Shown: positions 7,171-14,598 of the stretch, piece by piece
How positions within the stretch are numbered: position 1 is the first letter of the stretch
How the letters are laid out: every line of letters begins with the position of its first letter
Source: Kineosphaera limosa NBRC 100340
Lineage (GTDB): Bacteria > Actinomycetota > Actinomycetes > Actinomycetales > Dermatophilaceae
Direction: 5' to 3'
Length of the DNA stretch: 51,150 nucleotides
NCBI RefSeq assembly: GCF_000298215.1
Contig: NZ_BAHD01000052.1
Coordinates: 1-51,150, forward strand
The notes under the pieces: model-generated
What the model saw: only the letters and a program-made list of their open reading frames with translations
Database searches by the model: none
What the model was told of the DNA's origin: nothing
Translations under genes and position numbers: made by a program

Positions 7171-8930
7171 CCCCCACCCAGCCGACGCCGGCCACCCACG
7201 AGCCGCCGCTGGCACAGGCGACCCGGGAGGCGCTGGAGCACGTCATCGCCAGCCGCCGCGACATCCGCAGCGACTTCACGATGGACCCGATCGACGACGA
7301 GACGCTGACCCGCCTCCTGGCCGCCGCCCATCGGGCCCCCAGCGTGGGCCTGAGCCAGCCGTGGGACTTCGTCATCGTCCGCGACGAGGAGCGCCGCCGC
7401 CGCCTCCAAACCCTGGCCGCCGACCAGCGGGACCGCTACGCCGCAAGCCTGCCCGGCGGCCGCGCCCGCAGCTTCGACGGCCTGAAGGTCGAGGCGATCC
7501 TGTCGACCCCCCTGAACATCGTCGTCACCTGCGATCCCACCCGCGGCGGCCCCTACACCCTCGGCCGGCACGCGGACCCGCGGATGGCGCCCTTCTCGGT
7601 CGCCACCGCCGTGCAGAACCTGTGGCTCGCAGCCCGCGCCGAAGGCATCGGAGTCGGCTGGGTCAGCTTCTTCGACCCCGACGAGCTGCGCGCCGCTCTC
7701 GACCTGCCGGAGCACCTCCAAGTCGTCGCCTACCTGTGCGTCGGCCACGTCCGCGCCTTCCCTTCAGCCCCCGAGCTCGCCCTCAGCGGGTGGGCCCGTC
7801 GCCGGCCACTGTCCTGGGCCGTCCACCACGAACGCTGGGGGGCCCGCGGCCTCCCGGGAGGAGAACCCATGTTGCTCGTCGACGAGACCATCGCGGCGGT
7901 CGCCCCGGTCGATGAGGCGGCCCGTGCCGCGTGCGACGAGCACCAGCTGCGCCTGACCAAACCGGCCGGCTCGCTCGGCGAGCTCGAGAACGTCGCGGCC
8001 AAGCTGTCCGCCATCGCCGGTACCTTTCCGCCGCCGCTGCCCGAGCCGGCAGCCCTGGCCGTCTTCTGCGGCGACCACGGCGTGCACGCCCAAGGGGTCA
8101 GCCCGTGGCCGCAGGCAGTCACCACCCAGATGGTGCTCAACGTGCTCGCCGGGGGAGCGATGACCAGCGTGCTGGCCCGCGGCGTCGGCGCTGAGGTCGC
8201 GGTCATCGATGTGGGGGTCGCGCAGGATCTGCCGCAGACGCCGGGGCTCATGCACCGCAAGGTCGCCGCGGGCACCGCGGACATGACCCTGGGCCCGGCG
8301 ATGACGCAGGAGCAGTGCCGCCAAGCGATCGAGGTCGGCATCGACGTGGCCCGCGACCTGGTCGCGCAGGGCAACCGGCTGCTCGCCACCGGAGACCTCG
8401 GCATCGCCAACACGACCCCGTCGGCGGCCCTCGTCGCGGTCTTCACTCAGACCCCGGCGCGCGTCGTCACGGGGCGGGGGACTGGCATCGACGACGCGAT
8501 GCTGGCCCACAAGATCTCCGTCGTCGAGCGCGCCATCGAGGTCAACGACGCCACCGCCGACCAACCGCTGGCCGCCCTCGCCGCGGTCGGCGGCTTCGAG
8601 CACGCCGCCCTCGTCGGCTTCCTGCTCGGCGCGGCGGCCCTGCGCACCCCGGTGGTGCTCGACGGCGTCATCGCCGCCAGCGCGGCCCTCGTCGCCGCGC
8701 GACTGAGCCCGCCGGCCGTGGACTACTGGTTCGCCGGTCATGTCTCCGCCGAACCGGCGAGCCGGCTGGCGGTCGCCGACCTGGAGCTGCGGCCGCTGCT
8801 CGACCTCGACCTGCGTCTGGGCGAGGGCAGCGGCGCCGTGCTGGCCATCCCGCTGGTGCAGGGCGCGGCTCGAGTCGTCCGCGAGGGAGCCACCTTCGAG
8901 AGCGCCGGGGTGGCGGGCCGCGATGAGTGA
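7167..8930 (+). CDS. Fusion of BluB (DMB synthase) and CobT (NaMN:DMB phosphoribosyltransferase)
   Basis: A 587-residue fusion. Residues about 15-225 are BluB, the FMN-dependent enzyme that converts FMNH2 and O2 to 5,6-dimethylbenzimidazole: ASRRDIRSDF, AAHRAPSVGLSQPWDFV, and GIGVGWVSFFDP. From about residue 235 CobT begins, which activates that same base as alpha-ribazole phosphate: LRLTKPAGSLGELE, FCGDHGVHAQGVSPWP, GRGTGIDDAMLAHK, and the catalytic glutamate in LRLGEGSGA. The two steps are consecutive, so the fusion makes pathway sense. The ATG at 7167 overlaps the preceding stop as ATGA. An internal ribosome-binding site and ATG at 7869 could additionally produce free CobT of 353 residues. 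Confidence 0.92.
   Translation: MTPTQPTPATHEPPLAQATREALEHVIASRRDIRSDFTMDPIDDETLTRLLAAAHRAPSVGLSQPWDFVIVRDEERRRRLQTLAADQRDRYAASLPGGRARSFDGLKVEAILSTPLNIVVTCDPTRGGPYTLGRHADPRMAPFSVATAVQNLWLAARAEGIGVGWVSFFDPDELRAALDLPEHLQVVAYLCVGHVRAFPSAPELALSGWARRRPLSWAVHHERWGARGLPGGEPMLLVDETIAAVAPVDEAARAACDEHQLRLTKPAGSLGELENVAAKLSAIAGTFPPPLPEPAALAVFCGDHGVHAQGVSPWPQAVTTQMVLNVLAGGAMTSVLARGVGAEVAVIDVGVAQDLPQTPGLMHRKVAAGTADMTLGPAMTQEQCRQAIEVGIDVARDLVAQGNRLLATGDLGIANTTPSAALVAVFTQTPARVVTGRGTGIDDAMLAHKISVVERAIEVNDATADQPLAALAAVGGFEHAALVGFLLGAAALRTPVVLDGVIAASAALVAARLSPPAVDYWFAGHVSAEPASRLAVADLELRPLLDLDLRLGEGSGAVLAIPLVQGAARVVREGATFESAGVAGRDE
7856..7871 (+). promoter_or_regulatory. Internal Shine-Dalgarno and ATG at the BluB-CobT junction
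   Basis: GGGAGGAG at 7856-7863 is followed by five bases and ATG at 7869, in frame with the fusion (residue 235). Initiation here would give a CobT of normal length starting MLLVDETIAAV. It looks like the original cobT start retained after loss of the bluB stop codon. Confidence 0.6.
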
Positions 8931-10026
8931 TCTCGGCGCCCAGTTGCAACTGGGTGGCCGGCAGGTGCTCGTCGTCGGCGGTCCCGCCCGAGCGCTCGGC
9001 CTGCTGGGCCGCCTGCTCGACCGCGGCGCCCGGGTCACCGTCGTCGCGCCCCAGGTGGCGACGTCGATTCAGGATCTCGCCGAACGGCACGCGCTCACCT
9101 GGCACGCCCGCGCCTACACGGCGACAGACCTCGACGGGATCGCGCTGCTCGTGGTGTGCCCCGGCTCCGACGACGAACCGGAGCTGCGCGACTCGCTGCA
9201 GCGGGCAGCGGCCGACGCGAACACCGCCGACATCCTCATCGCCGAGTTGGAGACCCGCCCGGGAACGCTGCGCGAGCCGGCCGCCGCGACCGCGGGTGGA
9301 CCGGGCTCCGTCGCGCTCGTCGGGGGTGGCCCGGGTGACCCCGGCCTCATCACGGTCGCCGGACTCGCGGCCGTGCACGGCGCCGACGTTCTGGTCGTCG
9401 ACCGCCTGGCCCCGCTGGAGGTGCTGCGCGACCTGCCCCCGCACGTCGAGGTCATCGACGTCGCCAAGATTCCGCGCGGCCGCTTCACCCCTCAGGAGCG
9501 CATCAACGAGGTGCTCATCGAGCACGCCCGCGCGGGCAAGCGGGTCGTGCGGCTCAAGGGCGGCGACTCCTTCGTCTTCGGCCGCGGGATGGAAGAGGTC
9601 ATCGCCTGCCGGGAGGCCGACATCCCGGTCGAGGTCGTGCCGGGCGTCACCTCCGCCGTCGCGGCCCCGGAGCTGGCCGGGATTCCGGTCACCCATCGCG
9701 GGGTCGTCCAGGGGTTCGCCGTGGTCTCGGGGCACGCCGCACCCGACGACCCTCGCAGCACGGTCGACTGGGCGGCGCTGGCCGCCAGCGGGGTAACGAT
9801 CGTCATCCTCATGGGGGTGGAGACGCTGCCGCGGATCGCCGCCACGCTCCTCGCGGGCGGGCGCGCCGCGCAGACCCCGGTCGCCTGCGTCATGGAGGCC
9901 GCCAGCGCGCGCCAGCGGGTCGTCAGCACGACGGTGGGTGCTCTCGCGCGCGAGGGCACCCCGGATGGGATCGCGCCACCGGCCGTGACCGTCATCGGTG
10001 ACGTGGCGGCCTTCGCAGTGCCCTAG
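8923..10026 (+). CDS. cobA: Uroporphyrinogen-III C-methyltransferase (SUMT) with degenerate Met8-like N-domain
   Basis: A 367-residue protein. Residues about 130-365 form a SUMT domain that makes precorrin-2 from uroporphyrinogen III with two SAM molecules: VGGGPGDPGLITVAG, the ADVLVVDRL segment, RLKGGDSFVFGRGMEE, PGVTSAVAAPELAGIPVTHRG. Residues 1 to about 115 resemble the NAD-binding domain of siroheme synthase, but its usual GGGxVAxRK nucleotide motif is altered to GGPARALG (residues 19-26), and the central dimerisation domain of CysG is missing. Precorrin-2 dehydrogenase/chelatase activity is therefore doubtful. The ATG at 8923 overlaps the previous stop by eight bases. The product could also feed siroheme synthesis. 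Confidence 0.88.
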   Translation: MSDLGAQLQLGGRQVLVVGGPARALGLLGRLLDRGARVTVVAPQVATSIQDLAERHALTWHARAYTATDLDGIALLVVCPGSDDEPELRDSLQRAAADANTADILIAELETRPGTLREPAAATAGGPGSVALVGGGPGDPGLITVAGLAAVHGADVLVVDRLAPLEVLRDLPPHVEVIDVAKIPRGRFTPQERINEVLIEHARAGKRVVRLKGGDSFVFGRGMEEVIACREADIPVEVVPGVTSAVAAPELAGIPVTHRGVVQGFAVVSGHAAPDDPRSTVDWAALAASGVTIVILMGVETLPRIAATLLAGGRAAQTPVACVMEAASARQRVVSTTVGALAREGTPDGIAPPAVTVIGDVAAFAVP

Positions 10027-10164
10027 GTGGTGCCCCGGGCGACGCAACGCCCACCCCGGCTCTCCTGCTGTGGTCTGTTTCGTGTTGGACAGTCGTCCGG
10101 CTAAGATCTTCTCAGGTCGGTCTCAGGCCGGCCGGGGGCGGCGACGGACAACGGGGGAAAGACG

Positions 10165-10371
10165 ATGACGGGTTCAAGCGGGTGGCGGGCGGCGCGACTG
10201 GCCGGATTGGCGCTCGTCGGGGTGAGCATGGCGTTGGCTCCCGGGCTGGCGGGCCAGTCGTTGGCCCGAACAGGCCACAGCAGCCAGCGTCCACGGGTCG
10301 AGCGTCCCGGCCATCTGGGCTCCCGTTTGGACATCACGCAGTCCCGGGTCGACCGGGCCGGCGCGGCCTGA
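10165..10371 (+). CDS. Small putative exported peptide
   Basis: A 68-residue frame with a ribosome-binding site GGGGGAAAG before the ATG. The N-terminus has an Arg-containing stretch followed by a hydrophobic core (LAGLALVGVSMALAPGLAG) resembling a signal peptide, with possible cleavage near AGQSLA. The remaining 35 residues are polar and have no recognisable motif. TTTCGT and TAAGAT 18 bases apart around 10078-10107 may be a promoter. No family is known to me; the existence of the gene is uncertain. Confidence 0.4.
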   Translation: MTGSSGWRAARLAGLALVGVSMALAPGLAGQSLARTGHSSQRPRVERPGHLGSRLDITQSRVDRAGAA

Positions 10372-10390
10372 GGTCGGCAATACTGCCCTT

Positions 10391-10594
10391 ATGAGCGACC
10401 GTTGGATGTGGACCTGTCTCGACTCCACCGGTGCCGCTGTCGAGGTCGACACCGGCACCTTTCCCACGCAGGGGGAGGCGGAGGCCTGGCTCGGTGAGTC
10501 GTGGGAAGAGCTCGCCGACCAGGGGGTCGCCTCCGTGAGCCTGGAACAGAACGGCGTCGTCGCCTACGGCCCGATGAAGCTCGATCCCGCCTGA
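10391..10594 (+). CDS. Small conserved actinobacterial protein of unknown function
   Basis: A 67-residue acidic protein, MSDRWMWTCLDSTGAAVEV followed by FPTQGEAEAWLGESWEELAD, with Trp and acidic residues typical of a short conserved cytoplasmic protein found in actinobacteria. No catalytic motif, membrane segment or signal peptide is visible. CAATACT lies just upstream of the ATG, so the transcript may be leaderless or nearly so. The gene ends 16 bases before a strong bidirectional terminator. Confidence 0.65.
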   Translation: MSDRWMWTCLDSTGAAVEVDTGTFPTQGEAEAWLGESWEELADQGVASVSLEQNGVVAYGPMKLDPA

Positions 10595-10610
10595 CCTACC
10601 GACGCACCCA

Positions 10611-10645
10611 GAAGGCCCGCCCGAGCCGTGCTCGGGCGGGCCTTC
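10611..10645. terminator. Bidirectional hairpin terminator
   Basis: A perfect 16-bp stem (GAAGGCCCGCCCGAGC and its complement) with a three-base loop lies between two convergent genes. There is no T-tract on either side, as is usual in high-GC actinobacteria. Confidence 0.8.
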
Positions 10646-10654
10646 TCGCGGAAA

Positions 10655-11239
10655 CTAGCTGGGGTATTCGCCGCGCTTGACCCGAGGGCGCGGGATGCGC
10701 CCCGGGCGGATCTGCATGGAGCGTGATATCGAATACCAGAGCGCGCCCTTGCCGGGGGGCCGCCCGAACTTCTCCTGCACCCGCCGCTTGACGCCCTGCC
10801 ACATGACGAACGTGTCGATCACGGTCAGCAGCACGGCGCCGTACACGAGGATGTAGCCGATGAGGATCGCGCGCGGATTCGGGATGAGGCTGATCGGCAG
10901 GCCGATGAGCATGATCGGCAGCAGGAACTCCGCGAAGCTACGCCGGGCGTCGAGGACGTCGCGGATGAAGCCGCGCTCCTTGCCGCGGTCGCGCATGGGC
11001 AGCGCCCACTCCTCGCCGCGGTACATGGCCTCCCGCTGCTGCATGCGGGCGGCCCGCTGCTTGGCCTTCGACTCCTGAGCGGCCGCCTTGCGGTCCGCCG
11101 GCACGATCGGACGTTGTCGGGCAGCCTGAGCCTCACGCCGCGTGGGCGTGGGCCGGTTCTTGGCCCCAGGCCGGTTCTCCGGCTCCGGGGTCTGCTCGAT
11201 GGGGGGCTGCTGATCCTTCTTACGTCCGAACACGCCCAC
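10655..11239 (-). CDS. DUF3043-domain membrane protein
   Basis: A 194-residue protein matching the actinobacterial DUF3043 family (Rv2206 type). The N-terminal 60 residues are basic and Pro/Gln/Arg-rich (GRKKDQQPP, TPTRREAQAARQRPIV), followed by the signature YRGEEWALPMRDRGKERGF. Two hydrophobic segments, around FLLPIMLIGLPISL and ILIGYILVYGAVLLTVID, should cross the membrane, leaving a basic C-terminus with REKFGRPP-like residues. Function is unknown. It starts with GTG at 11239 and is divergent from the dipeptidase gene; glycerate kinase and erpA nearby match its usual neighbourhood. Confidence 0.9.
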   Translation of the reverse strand: MGVFGRKKDQQPPIEQTPEPENRPGAKNRPTPTRREAQAARQRPIVPADRKAAAQESKAKQRAARMQQREAMYRGEEWALPMRDRGKERGFIRDVLDARRSFAEFLLPIMLIGLPISLIPNPRAILIGYILVYGAVLLTVIDTFVMWQGVKRRVQEKFGRPPGKGALWYSISRSMQIRPGRIPRPRVKRGEYPS

Positions 11240-11295
11240 ACCCTAATCGAGCCACGCGAGCGCCCGAGCGGCCTGCGCCGTGGGCGGACGTGCCA

Positions 11296-11301
11296 TAGCC
11301 T
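11296..11301 (+). promoter_or_regulatory. -10 box of a leaderless dipeptidase transcript
   Basis: TAGCCT ends six bases before the GTG start at 11308, and no ribosome-binding site is present. The start site would coincide with the start codon. Confidence 0.5.
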
Positions 11302-11307
11302 GCCGGG

Positions 11308-12708
11308 GTGAACGCCGACGACCCCACCGCCCCCGCCCTCGACCCGCAGCGGCTGGCCGACCTGCGCCGCCGCGTCGCCGACCTGCTGCCCGACGTGCTC
11401 ACCGACCTCGCCGACCTGGCCCGCATTCCCAGCGTCTCGGCGCCCTCCTTCGACCCCGCCCCCGTGGCCGCCTCCGCAGAGCGGGTCGCCGAGCTGCTCG
11501 CGGGAGCCGGCGCCAACGTGCAGGTGGTCCGCGCCGGCGACGGCCACCCCGCGGTCATCGGCCGCGTCGACGGCCCGCCCGGCAGCCCGACCGTGCTGCT
11601 CTACGCCCACCACGACGTGCAACCCCCCGGCAGCGACGACGACTGGGACAGCCCGCCCTTCGAACCGACCCGCCGCGGCGACCGGTTCTTCGGCCGTGGG
11701 GTCGCCGACGACAAGGCCGGCGTCATGGCGCACGTCGCCGCCCTGCGGGTGTTCGAGGGCCGGCCTCCGGTCAACGTCATCGTCTTCGTCGAGGGCGAGG
11801 AGGAGGCGGGCTCGCGCAGCCTGCCCGCGCTGCTCGCCGAGCACCACGACGCACTGGCCTGCGACGCCCTCGTCATCGCCGACTCCGGCAACTGGGACAT
11901 CGGCACCCCGGCGCTGACGACCACCTTGCGCGGCAACGTGCGCGTCGAGGTCACCGTGCGCACTCTCGACCACGGCCTGCACTCGGGGATGTTCGGCGGT
12001 GTGGTGCCCGACGCCATCACCGCGATGTGTCGACTCCTGGCCACCCTGCACGACGAGCGCGGCGAGGTCGCCGTCGCGGGACTCACCGCTCGTGACGACA
12101 CGGCCGTCGATTACGACGAGGCCCGCGTGCGTGCCGAATCGGGGGTGCTCGAGGGGGTCGACCTGCTCGGCTCCGGCTCCTACACCTCCCGGCTGTGGAC
12201 CAAACCGGCCCTGACGGTCATCGGGATCGACGCGCCCAGCGTCGACCAGGCCGCCAACCTGCTCACCCCGAGTTGCCGCGCCAAGGTCTCGATGCGCATC
12301 GCCCCGGACCAGGACCCGCAGGCCGCCCTGGCGGCGCTGACCGAGCACCTGCAGACGAACGCCCCCTGGGGCGCGCAGGTCGAGGTCGGCGGCCCGGACG
12401 TGGGGTCTGGGGTTACGACGACGACCGACGGGCCCTATGTGGCCGCGGCGCGCGCCGCCTTCGCCGACGCCTGGCAGCGGCAGCCGGTCGACATGGGCAT
12501 CGGCGGCTCGATCCCGTTCATCGCCCAGTTCGCGGAGGCGTTTCCGCAGGCCACGATCCTGGTCACCGGCGTGGAGGATCCGGACACTCGCGCCCACGGC
12601 GCCAACGAGAGCCTGCACGTGCCGGAGTTCGAGCGGGTCGCCCTGGCCGAGGCTGTGCTGCTCGAGCGGATCGGCGAGCTGGGCTCGAACGCAGGCACCG
12701 CCTCCTAG
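11308..12708 (+). CDS. M20-family dipeptidase
   Basis: A 466-residue metallopeptidase of the M20 dipeptidase group. The di-zinc motifs are in order: LLYAHHDVQPPG (first His and Asp), GRGVADDKAGVMAHVA (bridging Asp), FVEGEEEAGS (catalytic and metal-binding Glu pair), and IADSGNWD. The lid domain contains the HSGMFGGVVPDA motif used in substrate binding, and HGANESLHV near the C-terminus supplies the last ligand. It probably hydrolyses dipeptides in the cytoplasm, although some relatives act on peptidoglycan peptides or amino-acid amides. The gene is followed by a terminator. Confidence 0.9.
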   Translation: MNADDPTAPALDPQRLADLRRRVADLLPDVLTDLADLARIPSVSAPSFDPAPVAASAERVAELLAGAGANVQVVRAGDGHPAVIGRVDGPPGSPTVLLYAHHDVQPPGSDDDWDSPPFEPTRRGDRFFGRGVADDKAGVMAHVAALRVFEGRPPVNVIVFVEGEEEAGSRSLPALLAEHHDALACDALVIADSGNWDIGTPALTTTLRGNVRVEVTVRTLDHGLHSGMFGGVVPDAITAMCRLLATLHDERGEVAVAGLTARDDTAVDYDEARVRAESGVLEGVDLLGSGSYTSRLWTKPALTVIGIDAPSVDQAANLLTPSCRAKVSMRIAPDQDPQAALAALTEHLQTNAPWGAQVEVGGPDVGSGVTTTTDGPYVAAARAAFADAWQRQPVDMGIGGSIPFIAQFAEAFPQATILVTGVEDPDTRAHGANESLHVPEFERVALAEAVLLERIGELGSNAGTAS

Positions 12709-12724
12709 CGGCCCCGGGGGGTTC

Positions 12725-12751
12725 CGACCCGGCCCGCTCGGGGCCGGGTCG
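12725..12751 (+). terminator. Hairpin terminator after the dipeptidase gene
   Basis: An 11-bp perfect GC-rich stem (CGACCCGGCCC and its complement) with a five-base loop starts 16 bases after the stop codon. It has no T-tract. Confidence 0.6.
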
Positions 12752-12810
12752 CAGGCGGCTTGCGGCGGAGTGCCTTTCGCGGGTGCGGGCCGGTTTGGCA
12801 CGATAGAACG

Positions 12811-14025
12811 GTGCGCGTCCTGTTCTGCCCGAAGAGCTTCACCGGCACCCTGACCGCCGTGCAGGCCGCCGAAGCGATGGCCGCCGGCTGGCGGCGCGGC
12901 GCGCCCCACGACGACCTGACGCTGGCGCCACTCTCGGCCGGCGACAGCGGCTTCCTGCACGTGCTGGAGGAGGCCGTGGGCGGCGTCTCGGTGGCCGTCA
13001 CCGTCTCCGACCCGCTCGGGCGCGACGTGCCGGCCGCCGTGCTGCTCGTCGACGAGGGCCCCGCCCGCACCGCTTACATCGAGTCCGCCCAGGCCGCCGG
13101 CCTGCACTTGCTCAACGCCGACGAGCGCCGCCCGCTGCTGACCAGCTCCTACGGAGTCGGGCAGCTCATCGACGCCGCGCTGGCCGAAGGGGCGCACCGC
13201 ATCGTCGTCGCACTCGGCGGCTCGGCCACTAACGACGGTGGCGCGGGCCTGCTCGCCGCGCTGCTGGCCGCGCGGAGCGCCGGCACGGGGGGCAGCCCGG
13301 TCGCCGGCATGGTGCCCGCCCTCAGTCGGGGCGGCGGGGGCCTGGCCGAGGTGACCGCCGCCGACCTCGCCGGCCTGCCCGAGCTCGCGCAGCGCCTGCG
13401 CGGCGTCGAACTCGTCATCGCCACCGAGGAGACGCTGCCGCTGCTCGGCCTGCAAGGCACGTCGGCGACCCACGCCCCGCGCAAGGGTGCCGACCCGATG
13501 CAGGCGCAAGAACTGGAGCTGCGCCTGGGCCGGTTCACCGACATCGTCGGCAAGACGATGCCCCCGCCGCTGGACTTGCTGACCGGGCTGCCGCGGCGGC
13601 TGGAGCGCGAACCAGGAGCCGGGGCCGGCGGCGGCATGGGATATGCCCTCATGCTGCTCGGTGGGCAGCGCGCCAGCGCCGTCGACGTCGTGCTGCGCGC
13701 CTGGGACTTCGAGGCGCTCGTGGCGCGGCATGACCTGGTCATCACGGGGGAGGGCTGCTTCGACTGGGCCTCGCTGCGGGACAGCGTCGCCGCCGGCGCC
13801 GCCCGGGCCGCCGCCACCCTCGGGCGCCCGGCGGTGGTGCTGGCCGGCCAGCTGCAGGTGGGGCGCCGGGAGGCGATGTCGACGGGGCTCGCCGGGGCCT
13901 ACGCCGTTGCCGAGCGACCCGCCGATGTCGCGGCGACGATGGCCGATCCCGTCGGCACCCTCTCCGCTCGGGCGCAACGGCTGGCCCGCACCTGGTCGCC
14001 CCCGCCGAGACGCGGTAGCGGCTGA
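12811..14025 (+). CDS. Glycerate kinase (GlxK/GckI class)
   Basis: A 404-residue glycerate kinase of the GlxK family (Rv2205c in the matching mycobacterial block). It starts VRVLFCPKSFTGTLTAVQAAEAM, as family members do with a PDSFKG-like substrate motif, and includes GGSATNDGGAGLLAAL, KGADPMQ, GAGGGMGYALMLLGG, and ITGEGCFDWASLRDS. It would phosphorylate glycerate to 2- or 3-phosphoglycerate for glycolysis. The GTG at 12811 fits the conserved N-terminus; no Shine-Dalgarno sequence is seen, and CACGAT six bases upstream could be a leaderless -10 element. The sequence is slightly longer than typical, with an Ala/Gly-rich insertion around residues 150-175. Confidence 0.88.
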   Translation: MRVLFCPKSFTGTLTAVQAAEAMAAGWRRGAPHDDLTLAPLSAGDSGFLHVLEEAVGGVSVAVTVSDPLGRDVPAAVLLVDEGPARTAYIESAQAAGLHLLNADERRPLLTSSYGVGQLIDAALAEGAHRIVVALGGSATNDGGAGLLAALLAARSAGTGGSPVAGMVPALSRGGGGLAEVTAADLAGLPELAQRLRGVELVIATEETLPLLGLQGTSATHAPRKGADPMQAQELELRLGRFTDIVGKTMPPPLDLLTGLPRRLEREPGAGAGGGMGYALMLLGGQRASAVDVVLRAWDFEALVARHDLVITGEGCFDWASLRDSVAAGAARAAATLGRPAVVLAGQLQVGRREAMSTGLAGAYAVAERPADVAATMADPVGTLSARAQRLARTWSPPPRRGSG

Positions 14026-14151
14026 CCCAGGCGCCCGGTTCGCCCCGCGTTTTCGGGGCACTCCCAATTCAACCCACGGCCAGGTGGGGAACAAAGCGGG
14101 CGTTGGCTACCGTTGAGGACACCGAACGCTTCAGAGTGCGAAGGACACCAC

Positions 14152-14499
14152 ATGACTGTTCAGGACTCGGCCACCCACGGCGTACTGCTCACCGACGTCG
14201 CCGCCACCAAGGTCAAGAACCTGCTGGAGCAGGAGGGCCGCGACGACTTGAGGTTGCGCGTCGGCGTCCAGCCCGGCGGCTGCTCCGGCCTCATCTACCA
14301 GCTCTACTTCGACGAGCGCGCCCTCGACGGTGACGCCGTGCGGGACTTCGACGGCGTCGAGGTCGTTGTCGACCGCATGAGCGCCCCCTACCTCATGGGC
14401 GCGACGATCGACTTCTCCGACACCATCGAGAAGCAGGGCTTCACGATCGACAACCCCAACGCGGGCAGCTCCTGCGCCTGCGGCGACTCGTTCAGCTGA
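14152..14499 (+). CDS. erpA: A-type iron-sulfur cluster insertion protein
   Basis: A 115-residue ErpA/IscA/HesB-family protein that carries Fe-S clusters to apo-enzymes. The three conserved cysteines are present: PGGCSGLIYQLYFD and the terminal SSCACGDSF. The fold elements LTDVAATKVKNLLEQEGRDDLRL and ATIDFSDTIEKQGFTIDNPNA are typical. The ATG at 14152 has GAAGGAC upstream; an earlier ATG at 14113 would add 13 residues unlike the family. It is located next to pfkB and cta genes as in mycobacteria (Rv2204c), where it may supply respiratory enzymes such as the Rieske protein. Confidence 0.93.
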   Translation: MTVQDSATHGVLLTDVAATKVKNLLEQEGRDDLRLRVGVQPGGCSGLIYQLYFDERALDGDAVRDFDGVEVVVDRMSAPYLMGATIDFSDTIEKQGFTIDNPNAGSSCACGDSFS

Positions 14500-14530
14500 G
14501 TCACCGCTCCGGCGGCCGAGCCACCCGTTT

Positions 14531-14565
14531 ACGGCCGGTCGACGCACCTCGCGTCGGCCGGCCGT
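14531..14565 (+). terminator. Hairpin terminator after erpA
   Basis: A 15-bp stem with one G-U pair (ACGGCCGGTCGACGC with GCGTCGGCCGGCCGT) and a five-base loop follows the erpA stop by 31 bases and precedes the leaderless pfkB promoter. Confidence 0.6.
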
Positions 14566-14586
14566 CGACGTGTCCGGCCACGTCGA

Positions 14587-14592
14587 TAGTCT
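14587..14592 (+). promoter_or_regulatory. -10 box of a leaderless pfkB transcript
   Basis: TAGTCT ends six bases before the GTG at 14599. No ribosome-binding site lies between them. Confidence 0.5.
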
Positions 14593-14598
14593 GCGGCG

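Noticed and set aside
10825-14094. A 1089-codon minus-strand frame opposite the dipeptidase and glycerate kinase genes
   Set aside because: Composition is antisense-like and the plus strand holds two clear enzymes with full motifs.
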